DNA of 64,000 nucleotides, taken from JAJFKB01 sp965230515 (GTDB lineage Bacteria; Pseudomonadota; Gammaproteobacteria; Pseudomonadales; IMCC2047). The stretch lies in NCBI GenBank assembly GCA_965230515.1, contig OZ246007.1, positions 3,038,001-3,102,000 on the forward strand, read 5' to 3'. Positions within the stretch are counted from its first letter, which is position 1, and each line of letters starts with the position of its first letter. Below, piece by piece: positions 34,684 through 44,112 of this stretch. Position numbers and translations under genes: made by a program. A model generated the notes under the pieces. It made no database searches, had not been told where the DNA came from, and worked only from the letters and a program-made list of their open reading frames with translations.

Positions 34684-35906
34684 TTGAGAATCACCATCTC
34701 CCCAGCACTCAAACCTGCCAGTACTTCATAGTGGGTTTCATTGGCAATACCCAGTTCGATTTCACGAGAACTGATTTGCAGGGCTGTTTTGACATCGGTG
34801 TGAGCTTTACCATCCTGCCAGCTAACTGCTCTGCGCGGGACCAGCAGCGCGTTTTTACGGTGTGCTGAAATGACATGTGCGACGGCTGACATGCCCGGCC
34901 TAAGTCTCTCATCTTTATCATCAATAGCGACGGTCAGGCTGAAGTATTTCTGCCATTTTGGCTGCCCGGGCGCTGACTCGGCAATTACACCGACCTGCTC
35001 AACAATGCCTTCGAGGCGCAGGTCCGGGAAAGCCTGCGGGTAGATCAATACGGTCTGGCCCGCTTTGACACGCGACAGCTCGCTTTCAGGAATCATGGCC
35101 CGCAAAACCATATCCTCCAGATCCGGTATGACCATGAAGGGTTGATTGGCATGGATCGAGTCGCCAATCCGAAGCGTCCGGTATTCACCACCAATATGCA
35201 ACGGTTTGTAGACCAGCATTCCTCCAGCCGGCGCATGTATGCTGGTGTTCTGTAACTGGTTGCGGGCTAGCTCCAGTGCCTGTTTGGCTGAGTGCAGTTT
35301 GGCATTTGCCCGCTGACGCATGGAGGGATGTAAATATTTCTGAGTCAGCTTCAAACGGTTCTTAACACCCAGATATTCGGCTTCAAGCTGGGCAACCTTG
35401 GCTTTTTGCTGTTCCACTTCCATCATCGAAACAACATTTTCTTTTGCCAAAGCGATGCTGTCCTTCAGGTATTGCTTCTCAGCAGCGGCAGCTTCTGAAA
35501 CTTTTTGCAGATCCATTTTCAGGTCTTCCAGTTCCAGTGGAATGATGGCATTAAACTGGCTTTCCCGCTCTGACTCTGCCAATGAGTACTCTTTTTCCAG
35601 TTTCAGCAACTCCCGCTCCAGATCAGCTGAATCAAAGCGTGCCACCAAATCACCTGTATGTACCTGGGAGCCCTCTTTCGCCAATTCCACCACTGTGGCA
35701 AACCCTTTGAATTTGGACATCACAGTGACCTGATTGCGCGCCTCTATCTTACCGCTATAGGTTGAGCGCACCACCAACTGGTTCTGCTCAATTCTGGCCA
35801 GGTTATAGTTGGCTTGTGTGGGATCACCAGTGTTGCCGAGTATAAAAAGCAGGGAGACGGCGGCGATGCCGGCTGAAATACCTATTCGTGTGCTCAAGTG
35901 TTTCAT
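34680..35906 (-). CDS. HlyD/MacA-family periplasmic adaptor
   Basis: Adaptor of 408 aa linking an inner-membrane ABC machine to TolC. A single N-terminal membrane anchor (about 8-26) is followed by a split biotinyl-lipoyl domain (RSTYSGKIEARNQVTVMSKFKGFATVVEL), a long alpha-helical hairpin (about 90-215, LLKLEKEYSLAESERESQF), the second lipoyl half (IHAPAGGMLVYKPLHIGGEYRTLR) and beta-barrel and membrane-proximal domains to the C-terminus (VPRRAVSWQDGKAHTDVK). It overlaps the TolC gene by four bases (ATGA) and the ATPase gene by four. The long hairpin is of the TolC-docking type. Confidence 0.93.
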   Translation of the reverse strand: MKHLSTRIGISAGIAAVSLLFILGNTGDPTQANYNLARIEQNQLVVRSTYSGKIEARNQVTVMSKFKGFATVVELAKEGSQVHTGDLVARFDSADLERELLKLEKEYSLAESERESQFNAIIPLELEDLKMDLQKVSEAAAAEKQYLKDSIALAKENVVSMMEVEQQKAKVAQLEAEYLGVKNRLKLTQKYLHPSMRQRANAKLHSAKQALELARNQLQNTSIHAPAGGMLVYKPLHIGGEYRTLRIGDSIHANQPFMVIPDLEDMVLRAMIPESELSRVKAGQTVLIYPQAFPDLRLEGIVEQVGVIAESAPGQPKWQKYFSLTVAIDDKDERLRPGMSAVAHVISAHRKNALLVPRRAVSWQDGKAHTDVKTALQISSREIELGIANETHYEVLAGLSAGEMVILK

Positions 35907-37333
35907 ATCTGTCTCGGTTTAAGGTGACTGGGGGATTCTACGAGTGTGCCAAGCGCATCAAGGAGCCGGTAAGCGTTCACAGATGCGTCAGACTTGCCGC
36001 TGAGTAATGCGCTCTGTGCGGTAAAATAGGCTTGCTCCGCATCAGTGACAGAGAAGCCGTCGGTGCGACCAATACGAAAAAGCTGTCGGGCCAACTTAAG
36101 ACGCGCACCTGCATGGTGGTAGTTGCCCTCCAGTACTTCAAGTTCCTTCTCAGCGCGCTGATAAGCCAGCATACGCTGTTCAACCTCCCGACTTATACTT
36201 AGATGAACAGCTCTGATCTGTTCAAACGCGCGGTCCTGCTGTAACAAAGATTGTCGGTACTCGAGCTTTTCCCGGTTTTTATTAAAGTCCGTATCGGAAA
36301 CAAGGCTGATTGTCCATGCGCTTTGTGAACTGTTCAGGTCTTTATCGTAAAAGAGATTGTCGTCAGCGTGTTCATAGCGCGCGACCAGCTTTAAATTGGG
36401 TAGCATTGAACGCTTGGCGATTCGAGACGCCCTGCGTTTGTCTTCATACTGCTGTTGTGCCTGCGCATAGTCCAAACGATTGTTCAACGCCAGGGCAACG
36501 GCCTCCTCAAGATTGCCAATCTCTACGTGGAAAAAGGGCGCCGGGACCAACTCCGGAAGACGACGGTTGTCCAGACCCATCAGCTCGCCCAGCACACGTT
36601 GCGCGGATGCGAGTTGTTCTCTGGTATTCTGTGTGCGGGATAAGGTTTGGCCCCTTTGTAACTGGACTCTGAGGGTATCGATCCGTGTCGTTCGTCCAAG
36701 ACGTTCTTTTGCCAGTGTCAGTTTATAAAGCGATTCTGCTCTGAGTAACGCCTGCTCGTCTGCAGTTAGTTGTTGCTTCAGGCGTATTACTTTTTCAAAG
36801 GCCTCTACCACAGCCACCACGGTGCGTGAACGGCTGATTTCCAGGTCGCGTGATGCGGTTTTCCGGTATTGTTTGGCTTGAATGATAGGCTCTTCATTGA
36901 TCAGTGCACCCGCAAAACGAAACAGTGGTTGTGACAGCTCCAGGGTAAAGCGGTTTTGACGGCCAGTATCAATCAGTGACTCACTGAGCCCGCTGACTGA
37001 AATTTCGGTTCCATACAGGGTTTTCTTGGATAGCCGCATTCCATAGTAATCGGTTTCCTCGCCGCCCTTGTCCAGGCGCACGCCACCTTCGGGCTTCAGG
37101 GAGAGTTCGAAATCCGAGCGTGCTACGCCGATTGAAAGTTCAGCTGAGCCGGTTTGCAAGCGAAGCTGCTTTAGCGAAGGATTGTTTGCCAGCGCTCTGT
37201 TAATGGCGTCATCCAAAGTGATGGACTCCATGGCATTTGTGCTTGCACAAAACGTTATCAGTAACAGTAAACCTCGCCTGACCGAGGTCAGTAAGGGCTG
37301 CTTTCGACTTTTATGAAGATGGTTAATCAGCAT
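35903..37333 (-). CDS. TolC-family outer-membrane efflux protein
   Basis: Outer-membrane channel of 476 aa. The signal peptide (about 1-35, ASTNA-MESIT) is followed by two outer-membrane-efflux (OEP) repeats, each helix-rich with short strands: SITLDDAINRALANNPSLKQLRLQ in the first and NLEEAVALALNNRLDYAQAQQ in the second. These are the usual repeat openings. It lies 18 bases after the 1448-residue secreted protein gene and overlaps the adaptor gene. In a MacAB-like machine the trimer forms the exit duct; here it could export one of the secreted proteins or a product of the same locus. Confidence 0.93.
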   Translation of the reverse strand: MLINHLHKSRKQPLLTSVRRGLLLLITFCASTNAMESITLDDAINRALANNPSLKQLRLQTGSAELSIGVARSDFELSLKPEGGVRLDKGGEETDYYGMRLSKKTLYGTEISVSGLSESLIDTGRQNRFTLELSQPLFRFAGALINEEPIIQAKQYRKTASRDLEISRSRTVVAVVEAFEKVIRLKQQLTADEQALLRAESLYKLTLAKERLGRTTRIDTLRVQLQRGQTLSRTQNTREQLASAQRVLGELMGLDNRRLPELVPAPFFHVEIGNLEEAVALALNNRLDYAQAQQQYEDKRRASRIAKRSMLPNLKLVARYEHADDNLFYDKDLNSSQSAWTISLVSDTDFNKNREKLEYRQSLLQQDRAFEQIRAVHLSISREVEQRMLAYQRAEKELEVLEGNYHHAGARLKLARQLFRIGRTDGFSVTDAEQAYFTAQSALLSGKSDASVNAYRLLDALGTLVESPSHLKPRQI

Positions 37334-37351
37334 GTCAATCTCGCTTTATCT

Positions 37352-40300
37352 TCATGGCGCCAAATTAGGGCTTGGTGGCGCATTCTTGGTAATGGTAAAG
37401 GACAGGCGGCTTCGCGCACTACTGCCCAAAGGGCCTCGGGTACTTTTAAGTGAACCATCCAGCTTAACCGATTTTGCTTCGGTGGCGGTGCCACTGACCG
37501 AATAGGACGCGCGGCCACCACCGGGACATTTATGAAAACTGATGGTACCTGTTACCTTGCTGCCTTTCTGGTTCAGTGATACCACCCAGCGGTAAGCTGC
37601 ATCGCCGCCTGCGCTGCATGATTTTCTGCCCGTCCATCGCCCCGCAAACTGTGATACCTGGCTTGCACCACTACTGCCGCCGCAATTTTGGTTGAGCGAT
37701 TGCTGTACAGCTCTTTTTCCCTGATTAAAGGCATCGCGAAGTCGGTTTACATCACCGCTAATGGGACATTTTGCACGTGTATACTGACCGAATAGATTTA
37801 AAAATCGATCGGCTTCCGCTAGTATTTTGCAGCCATAGAGCTTTAACGCGTCTTCGTCTTTGGCTCGAGCCGCTGCCATATAGTTATTGGTCAATTTGGT
37901 ATAGTTACTGCCCACCGACTGCATCTTTCGCACCAGTTGTTTACAAACTGCATTCTCTGCAGGTGGTTTTACCGGTGGTGGAATAACAGCAGGTGGTTTA
38001 GCGGGTGCGTCACCTTTCGGATCAGGTTTTGTCTCGGGCTTTGTTTCTGGTTTCGTTTCAGGTTTAGAGGCACCTTCGCATTTCATTTTTGCGGCAGCGG
38101 CTTGAGCAGCGGCTTTGTTGTCATAGGAATTTGCACCGAAATTACTATTGTTCGACATAAAGCCTCTGACCATCGCTTTACCCTGAATACAGTAGACATA
38201 CCAGCGCATTTTCCCGGGCTCTTGCCCGGTGGGTGGTTTTTGCTCCGCAGGATCTGACTTAGGCGGGGCTGCTGAATCACCCCGTTCACGATCGTCATCA
38301 GAATGCTCATCGGGATTGGGGATACGCTCCAGATCGGGTGGGTGCTGGAATTCATCCATGCCTCCGCCCCCTTCATCATGGCTACCCCCAAAAGGGTTGC
38401 CGGCCTCAGCTACCCGCGTTGCATCCGCGGCACGTTCTCTTTCACGTCGTGCTTCGGCCATTTCATCCCTTCGATAATTGGGATCTATTCCGGTACCGGT
38501 ACGAGATGTGTTTTGTTGTTCAGGGTTGTTGCCCGGCAGGTTGATTGAACCACCCGGTCCAGATGCTCCGCCACCAGCAGCCACTCGGTCAGGGTCGACA
38601 TTACCTTCGTCCTCATCAATATCATAGCCATCCCTGTCACCGTCTTCTGATCCGCCGGCTGTTGTGTTGCTGTCCGGAGACTTCGCATCGAGCGATGCTA
38701 AACACTGATTACGTTGTTGAATCAATCGTGTTTTTAAACCATCAATCGTCAAGATGGCTTGTGATGCGCCCAATACTTCCGCATAGGGCGTGGTTTTCCC
38801 CAGACACTCGGCTTTTACTTTTGCAATTGCCGCATCAACTTCTGTACCAGCTGATTCAAGGAGTTTTAAAGAAGCGTCGGCATTATCCAGCTGGCCGTCA
38901 ACTGAGGCCAACTCTGGCCCTGGTTCTGTTGTGACGCTGTTAATACGTTGAATCAACCCAGGCAGCGTTTTGTCATCGGAATTGCCGGTCAGAGTGGAAG
39001 CTTTACCGCTCAGATCTGCTTGCTGTGTTTTACAGTTGTTAAAGCCTGCAAGTGCTTTTTCCTTATCGGAGCGGGCGCTTTTAATATGATCCTTGATGGC
39101 GGCGCGATAAATCAGCAGTTGGCTGAATCCTTCTTTCGTTTTCTGTATTTTGGCGGTTTCCTGATTGGCCGCATCGATAATACGGTCAAACAGATCATCA
39201 CCTTCCTGTGCCTTGCCGTAGGCGATCACCGCATCATAGTGATGTTGTTTGATGCTGGCCAAATCGCCATCAATTGAGCTAAGTGAGGTTTTTGAAACAC
39301 ACTGTTGAGCGGTAGCTGCGCCCTTTGCCGCAGCACTTTGTGCACTTGCCGCGGCGGCTTTGGCTGCTGAGGCCGATTGCAACACACCTGACCTGACCTC
39401 ATCCAGTCTTGAACAGGCTGCCAGTGTGTCAGAAATATTGATATTTCCGGTCTGTTTAACCAGCGCATTGGTGAGGCTTTCACCTGCGCTTACCGCGGCA
39501 TTGGCTGTCTGAGCTGCGCGATCTGCGATGGTTTTTGCGTTATCACAGACTTTTTCCAGCTGCTCAACGCTTCCCGAAAGTGCGGTCGCGGGGTCGACCA
39601 GCGACTGATAAGCAACCAGACCATCGGCAATGCATCGTTCAGCCTGTTTTTGTGGGATCCAGGGCAGTTCCTTGGCTTCCATGTCATTGGCGATTGTGGT
39701 GGCCTGTTGTTCATAGCTACTGAATTCATTAGCGGCGGGCATTGATTGGCAGTCCGACCGGGCTTCTTTAAATTTGGCTAGCAGATCATCACTGAAATTA
39801 GGGTCTTTCCACTTATAATCCTGGTCCGGAGAACTCATCTGCCGGGCCACCCGGTAAGCACAATCAGCCTGATCAGTGGCCTTCTTGATTTTAGCCAGTA
39901 TCCCCTTAACCTCTGGGAAGTCTTTATACTTCTTCAACAGTTTCGCTGTGCGGACCTTTTCAGCTTTATTAATTCCACCTGCAAGAGCTCTGTCTACTTG
40001 CTCCATGACACTCAGTTCAACCGGGTTGACTTCGTCTATGATTTTTTGGCGTCCTTTGAGGCGCTCTGCAATTTTTTTCATGGCTGCAACTGCCGCATCG
40101 TAGCCTTTATTTGCGCTTTTAGCCGAGTTTAACTTTTGCTTTTCTTCTTCCAGATAATTACTGGAATCTATGTCATCATCCATAGATGACCGCTCTGTTT
40201 TGAAACTGGTTGCGGCTGATTTTATTTCCTGCGCTGTACGGCGCACTAATGCCGCACTGGATTCGGTTTTGCTCACCGCCTGATTGAGTAGTTTTTGTTT

Positions 40301-41698
40301 GTTGATTGCCTGGTCAAGCAGCTTTTTTCCTTCGCTTTTTGAAAAAGCAGAGCCAATATTGCCCGTGTCCTGACATACGTTGTCGGCCTGGTCAGTGACC
40401 GATTGCATATGCCCTTCAAAGTTGCTGTTAATGGTTCTTAGTTGTTGCAGCAACGTATCCAGGTCTTGAGGAGCCTCAGATAGCAGTTTGCATTGCTCTG
40501 CAGTATTTAGAAATTTTTTGATTTTCGCCGCTGCAATGTTGCCCTCTTTTACTTTCTCCTGGGCCTGATCGACCACTTCCTTTTTAGCGTCGAAGGCATC
40601 GCAGTCTCTCTTAATGCCACGAGCCTGAGTTTGTAGTTTCTTTAATATGGATTTTGCTTCGCTAATCGCGTCCTTATAGTCTTTGCTATGTTGGGCGATA
40701 ATGCGCTGGATGATTTTTTGTATCTCTTTGTGGGTTGCTTTCGATTTTTCTTTCGAGCTTTCCGCGATATCCCTCAAAATATTTTCTGAGCGTTGTTTTT
40801 CCTGTGCCAGCTTACGCTTATAACGAGATTGCACGTCACCGATACACTGTCCCAGACTTGAGTAGCCACCGGCGCATTGCTCAAGCGCTTGTCTTAATGT
40901 TTCTTCATTGATGCTGGACACGGAGTGTGCTTTGATTAGGATATGGCTGTCCCTGATCATGATCCATGCGGCATTATGATTGCCACCTGATTGGGCAAGC
41001 TCTTGCTTGTAGATGTCTAGAATCTGTTTGAGTTGAGTGTTGGTTAAATAGTTTTTTAACTCCGGGATAATGATCTTTTCAATGCGAATTACTTCCAGGA
41101 ATATATCAACCGGGGTATAGCTGCCGATTTTGGCACCATCAAATGCCCAGTTGAAAGCGAATTTAAGTGTTTCTTCGGTTTTGGCCTGTATCTGTTGTTG
41201 AATGTCTTTTTTTGCAGTTTCCCAAGCGATATTGCCGGCTTTCGAAAAATCACCGTTGAGTGCAAGTTGCGCTATTTTTTTTGATTCCCCCTTGTGGGAG
41301 ATAACTTGTTTATAGACAAATGATAGAGCAGAATTTTCCAGGCTATCAATTTTTGTACCCAGTTCCTTTTCAAACGAGGCTAAAAATTGATCGGTGGAAT
41401 ACTTCATTGTCGCGTTAATAGCGTTATCAAAATTGCCTTCGACAATTTCGCCCGCGTGCGTTGCCCAAGTACCTATGTGTTGCGCGGTAAATTGCAGATT
41501 CTCGTTAACCTTGCCCTCGTTAAGCATTTTCCCGAGTTCATCGACCAGGGTTTCGCGAACCATTTTCTGCTCATCCGCGGAGAGCTGGTCCCAGACACCG
41601 GAATGTGCGTTGAGCGGGAACAAAACTGTGCTGAGAATTAACCCAAGGGCGATCACATGCCGGGCTAATCTTGATCTGATTTGATCGATCATACTCAT
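37352..41698 (-). CDS. 1448-residue secreted coiled-coil protein with conserved C-terminal domain
   Basis: Very large exported protein of no recognised family. The signal peptide (about 1-32, NAHS-GVWDQL) is followed by a helical domain (about 33-275), a long region of coiled coil rich in Ala, Lys, Glu and Gln (about 280-1000), and a loop-rich acidic segment with DGDRDGYDIDED (about 1015-1030), which resembles an EF-hand/dockerin calcium loop. A WYVYCIQGKAM domain (about 1150-1200), a KPET repeat linker (about 1210-1226) and a helical segment follow. The C-terminal domain (about 1349-1448) has FAGRWTG, RWVVSLNQ, FHKCPGGGRASY and GPLG, shared with the protein at 44113-45381. It lies in the middle of the nine-gene cluster; probably a surface or extracellular structural component (inference). 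Confidence 0.88.
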   Translation of the reverse strand: MSMIDQIRSRLARHVIALGLILSTVLFPLNAHSGVWDQLSADEQKMVRETLVDELGKMLNEGKVNENLQFTAQHIGTWATHAGEIVEGNFDNAINATMKYSTDQFLASFEKELGTKIDSLENSALSFVYKQVISHKGESKKIAQLALNGDFSKAGNIAWETAKKDIQQQIQAKTEETLKFAFNWAFDGAKIGSYTPVDIFLEVIRIEKIIIPELKNYLTNTQLKQILDIYKQELAQSGGNHNAAWIMIRDSHILIKAHSVSSINEETLRQALEQCAGGYSSLGQCIGDVQSRYKRKLAQEKQRSENILRDIAESSKEKSKATHKEIQKIIQRIIAQHSKDYKDAISEAKSILKKLQTQARGIKRDCDAFDAKKEVVDQAQEKVKEGNIAAAKIKKFLNTAEQCKLLSEAPQDLDTLLQQLRTINSNFEGHMQSVTDQADNVCQDTGNIGSAFSKSEGKKLLDQAINKQKLLNQAVSKTESSAALVRRTAQEIKSAATSFKTERSSMDDDIDSSNYLEEEKQKLNSAKSANKGYDAAVAAMKKIAERLKGRQKIIDEVNPVELSVMEQVDRALAGGINKAEKVRTAKLLKKYKDFPEVKGILAKIKKATDQADCAYRVARQMSSPDQDYKWKDPNFSDDLLAKFKEARSDCQSMPAANEFSSYEQQATTIANDMEAKELPWIPQKQAERCIADGLVAYQSLVDPATALSGSVEQLEKVCDNAKTIADRAAQTANAAVSAGESLTNALVKQTGNINISDTLAACSRLDEVRSGVLQSASAAKAAAASAQSAAAKGAATAQQCVSKTSLSSIDGDLASIKQHHYDAVIAYGKAQEGDDLFDRIIDAANQETAKIQKTKEGFSQLLIYRAAIKDHIKSARSDKEKALAGFNNCKTQQADLSGKASTLTGNSDDKTLPGLIQRINSVTTEPGPELASVDGQLDNADASLKLLESAGTEVDAAIAKVKAECLGKTTPYAEVLGASQAILTIDGLKTRLIQQRNQCLASLDAKSPDSNTTAGGSEDGDRDGYDIDEDEGNVDPDRVAAGGGASGPGGSINLPGNNPEQQNTSRTGTGIDPNYRRDEMAEARRERERAADATRVAEAGNPFGGSHDEGGGGMDEFQHPPDLERIPNPDEHSDDDRERGDSAAPPKSDPAEQKPPTGQEPGKMRWYVYCIQGKAMVRGFMSNNSNFGANSYDNKAAAQAAAAKMKCEGASKPETKPETKPETKPDPKGDAPAKPPAVIPPPVKPPAENAVCKQLVRKMQSVGSNYTKLTNNYMAAARAKDEDALKLYGCKILAEADRFLNLFGQYTRAKCPISGDVNRLRDAFNQGKRAVQQSLNQNCGGSSGASQVSQFAGRWTGRKSCSAGGDAAYRWVVSLNQKGSKVTGTISFHKCPGGGRASYSVSGTATEAKSVKLDGSLKSTRGPLGSSARSRLSFTITKNAPPSPNLAP

Positions 41699-41760
41699 GC
41701 TTTTTCTTCCTCGATGGCTTGCAAGAATTTCATCCTGCGGCCAAATTGATTATCTTTAGT

Positions 41761-42651
41761 TTATTTGCTCCGAATGGCGGAGAGATCTATTTTATTTTCT
41801 GTCACCTGAGTAGGTTCCAGCCTGAACCCTTTGAATTTACTGTTTGCCACTTTGCGCGCCAGCACTGCAGATTGGTCGGCATATACCAGGTTTACAGATG
41901 CAATATTGTTGCTGAAATCTCTCAGATAAACTTCAGATACGCCGGGTACTTTGCTTTCAAAAAAGTACAGGATGTGATCCAGGTGGCGATAGGACTTCAG
42001 CCCCGTGATATTGAGCGCGATGGTTCTGTTTTCACCCTTGGCCTTATTGGTGCTGGCCAGGATTTTGGGGGCCAGTATATCGGCCAGATCCTGTGCGGCT
42101 TTTTCCAGGGCCAAAACACCACCCTGAACTTCATCAATATGGGCGATAGCAGAAGTAGCTGACCCGGTGGTGATGATCTGACCGGTATCGTTTTGAATGA
42201 CACGGGCGGTCAGGGTCGCCTGAATTGACTGCATCTGGGTCTCATAGAGTTTGGCGCCGGCCGGTTTGCTGATAGCGGTACCGATAATCGAAATTTGAGC
42301 GCCATGCTGCAGGCCTGCGGCTGCGGCACCCCGATTATCTGCCTCAAGCATCCGTAATCCTTTCGCCTGGACTATATTTCGGCGCACTGTCAATGGGTCG
42401 ACAACTGGAAAGCCGAGTTCCTGAATCCGGTTCATCAGGGTGATTTCCGCTTGAGTCGGTACTTCCCAACCAGTGGTGTTAAAAACACCCATTACCTTTT
42501 CCTGTAGAACGATCATGATGGTGGGCTTGCCCTGCGTAGCTGTTTTACTCTCGGCCAACGCAGTTTGTGCCATCATCAGAGTCAGAACGATCAGACACAT
42601 TCCGGGGCTGCGGATCAAGGGGTAGAGGTATTTTTGGAGAATCTTTTTCAT
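41761..42651 (-). CDS. Exported CsgG-like/FlgT-like protein
   Basis: Periplasmic protein of 296 aa with a signal peptide (about 1-33, TALA-ESK). Residues 45-195 resemble the alpha/beta core of CsgG and FlgT middle domains: PTIMIVLQEK, LMNRIQELGFPVVDPLTV, AAGLQHGAQISIIGTAISK and SATLTARVIQNDTGQIITTG-like strands. A C-terminal part with LKSYRHLDHILYFFESKVPGVSEVYLRDFSNN looks like the fold repeated in some curli-associated and flagellar T proteins. No lipobox is present, so it is likely soluble in the periplasm, possibly an accessory to the CsgG-family protein encoded two genes upstream. Family placement is from motifs only. Confidence 0.75.
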   Translation of the reverse strand: MKKILQKYLYPLIRSPGMCLIVLTLMMAQTALAESKTATQGKPTIMIVLQEKVMGVFNTTGWEVPTQAEITLMNRIQELGFPVVDPLTVRRNIVQAKGLRMLEADNRGAAAAGLQHGAQISIIGTAISKPAGAKLYETQMQSIQATLTARVIQNDTGQIITTGSATSAIAHIDEVQGGVLALEKAAQDLADILAPKILASTNKAKGENRTIALNITGLKSYRHLDHILYFFESKVPGVSEVYLRDFSNNIASVNLVYADQSAVLARKVANSKFKGFRLEPTQVTENKIDLSAIRSK

Positions 42652-42665
42652 CTTGTATTCAGCCC

Positions 42666-43055
42666 TTAATCGTGAGGTTGGTTATGTTTAAAATTGTGAC
42701 CATGTGGCGGCCTGACATAAAAAGGCCTCAGCCGGGGATAAATGGGTGCCCGGTGAGGAGAAAATCGCAGCACGTAGCGCGAATTTTGGTGTGGAGAGTA
42801 GGGCCACGCCGAAAAATGGTATGGATAGTCATTCGGGCGGTAGATATAACTCAGTGGAAACGGCGCACCTGTTCTTGGCCGGTTTTGCTGAGAGGCCATC
42901 TCCTGAAACAGATTGCCCAGTTGCAAAGCGCGTTGAATTTGCTGGTCGGAAGGGGTGGGTAAAGGTTTTTCGGTTGCCTTGGCAACGTCCTCGGCAATGG
43001 CTAATCCTGATATGGATAGACAGGAGAACAGTATTAAAAACACTCTCGAAATCAT
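42666..43055 (-). CDS. Small secreted Pro/His/Tyr-rich protein
   Basis: Exported protein of 129 aa. The signal peptide (about 1-21, GLAIA-EDV) is followed by a short helix (PTPSDQQIQRALQLGNLFQEMAS) and a C-terminal tail rich in Pro, His, Tyr and Arg (YRPNDYPYHFSAWPYSPHQNSRY, RPPHGHNFKHNQPHD). The tail looks unstructured and may bind metal or heme through its His residues (speculative). It lies 14 bases before the CsgG-like gene downstream and 38 bases after the CsgG-family gene, so it belongs to the same operon. No family recognised. Confidence 0.7.
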   Translation of the reverse strand: MISRVFLILFSCLSISGLAIAEDVAKATEKPLPTPSDQQIQRALQLGNLFQEMASQQNRPRTGAPFPLSYIYRPNDYPYHFSAWPYSPHQNSRYVLRFSPHRAPIYPRLRPFYVRPPHGHNFKHNQPHD

Positions 43056-43093
43056 CTTTCAACCCATCCAGATTAAAATACCGATATCCAATC

Positions 43094-44092
43094 TCAGTAC
43101 CGCACCAAATCGCCGCGCCTAATATCCTGGCCTTTGCAGTCCGGCGTTTTTCTGGCGCTTGAAAATTTTGGCATCAATCGGGTTACTGTAATGTCACATA
43201 AATACTCTTCATCACTGCCCAGGTTGAAACCGGTTTCGGGATCGATCAGCGGTTCTCCTTTTGCGTAAACCTTCAGTGTATCGCCTGCTTTAACATTGGC
43301 GCTTTTACCCCGGTTTACATAAACATTGCTGCCTTTGCTTTGTATTACGCTACCTTGCCAGGGGATGTTGGCACTTTCTTCCAGGATAAATGTGACGATC
43401 TTCTGAACTGCCTGCCGTGTTGCCTGACCGAGAGCCGTACTGTAGAACGCGGATGCACCTATCTTGACATTGTCGGAGCCGCCGAATGCCGCAGCAAGGC
43501 TCGCACCTTTAGACTTGGCCGTCCCGCTGGCGTTATAGGAAGCGTGAATCTGACCGGTTGCATTGTCGACGATTCGCACGTCGATACCTACATAGGCTGT
43601 TCGCGATTTACCACCGACTTCACCCTGACGAAAAGCGATGCTCAGCCCGCCGCCGGCGGCTTCAGCGTTAAATTCCGTAATTGCCCCTTTAATCATAAAC
43701 TGGGCGCCGCTGAGTTGGCCGGTTTTGGCTGCTGTTTCCTGGCGAACCAGGCCGCTCATACCTGCTTCCTGTTCTTTGACGATATCCTGAATGGCTTCTC
43801 GCTCAACCAGAAGAAAGCGGTTTGATTTGATCAGCTCAGTGATCAGGATTTCTGACAATCCTTCACCCAGACGCCAGTTAAGAGGGACATTTTTTACGCG
43901 GTTGTCAAAGGGCAGTACTGCGACCACCTGTTTGGGGCCAAAGTAGGGAGTGACCTCTTCCTGAGGCTTGTCCCCTTTTGCCGATTCCTGAGCAATTCCG
44001 CTGCCTGCCAGTGTCAGGAGCAGCAAAGCCAACCCACCGCAGATCCGGCGGTGGGTAGCTTCCCGGATGTTAAATCGAAAGTAGTTAATCAC
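43094..44092 (-). CDS. CsgG/HfaB-family outer-membrane secretion protein
   Basis: Curli-type secretion protein of 332 aa. After the signal sequence (about 1-34) the CsgG domain (about 45-250) has KQVVAVLPFDNRVKNVPLNWRLGEGLSEILITELIKSNRFLLVEREAIQDIVKEQE-type motifs, AAKTGQLSGAQFMIKGAITEF and the TM hairpin region SKSRTAYVGIDVRIVDNATGQI. CsgG forms a nonameric outer-membrane pore that lets unfolded subunits out. No lipobox cysteine is seen at the signal end, unlike CsgG itself, and an extra C-terminal domain (about 245-332, DTLKVYAKGEPLIDP) is present. No CsgA/CsgB curli subunits are nearby, so it likely serves the two proteins with the shared C-terminal domain (inference). Confidence 0.88.
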   Translation of the reverse strand: MINYFRFNIREATHRRICGGLALLLLTLAGSGIAQESAKGDKPQEEVTPYFGPKQVVAVLPFDNRVKNVPLNWRLGEGLSEILITELIKSNRFLLVEREAIQDIVKEQEAGMSGLVRQETAAKTGQLSGAQFMIKGAITEFNAEAAGGGLSIAFRQGEVGGKSRTAYVGIDVRIVDNATGQIHASYNASGTAKSKGASLAAAFGGSDNVKIGASAFYSTALGQATRQAVQKIVTFILEESANIPWQGSVIQSKGSNVYVNRGKSANVKAGDTLKVYAKGEPLIDPETGFNLGSDEEYLCDITVTRLMPKFSSARKTPDCKGQDIRRGDLVRY

Positions 44093-44112
44093 GAGTTAAC
44101 GTCCTGTTCCGG

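Noticed and set aside
37361..37375. Another GGCGCCAAATT copy
   Set aside because: It lies in the coding end of the 1448-aa protein gene (NLAP and stop codon), so the match to the intergenic motif is likely chance.
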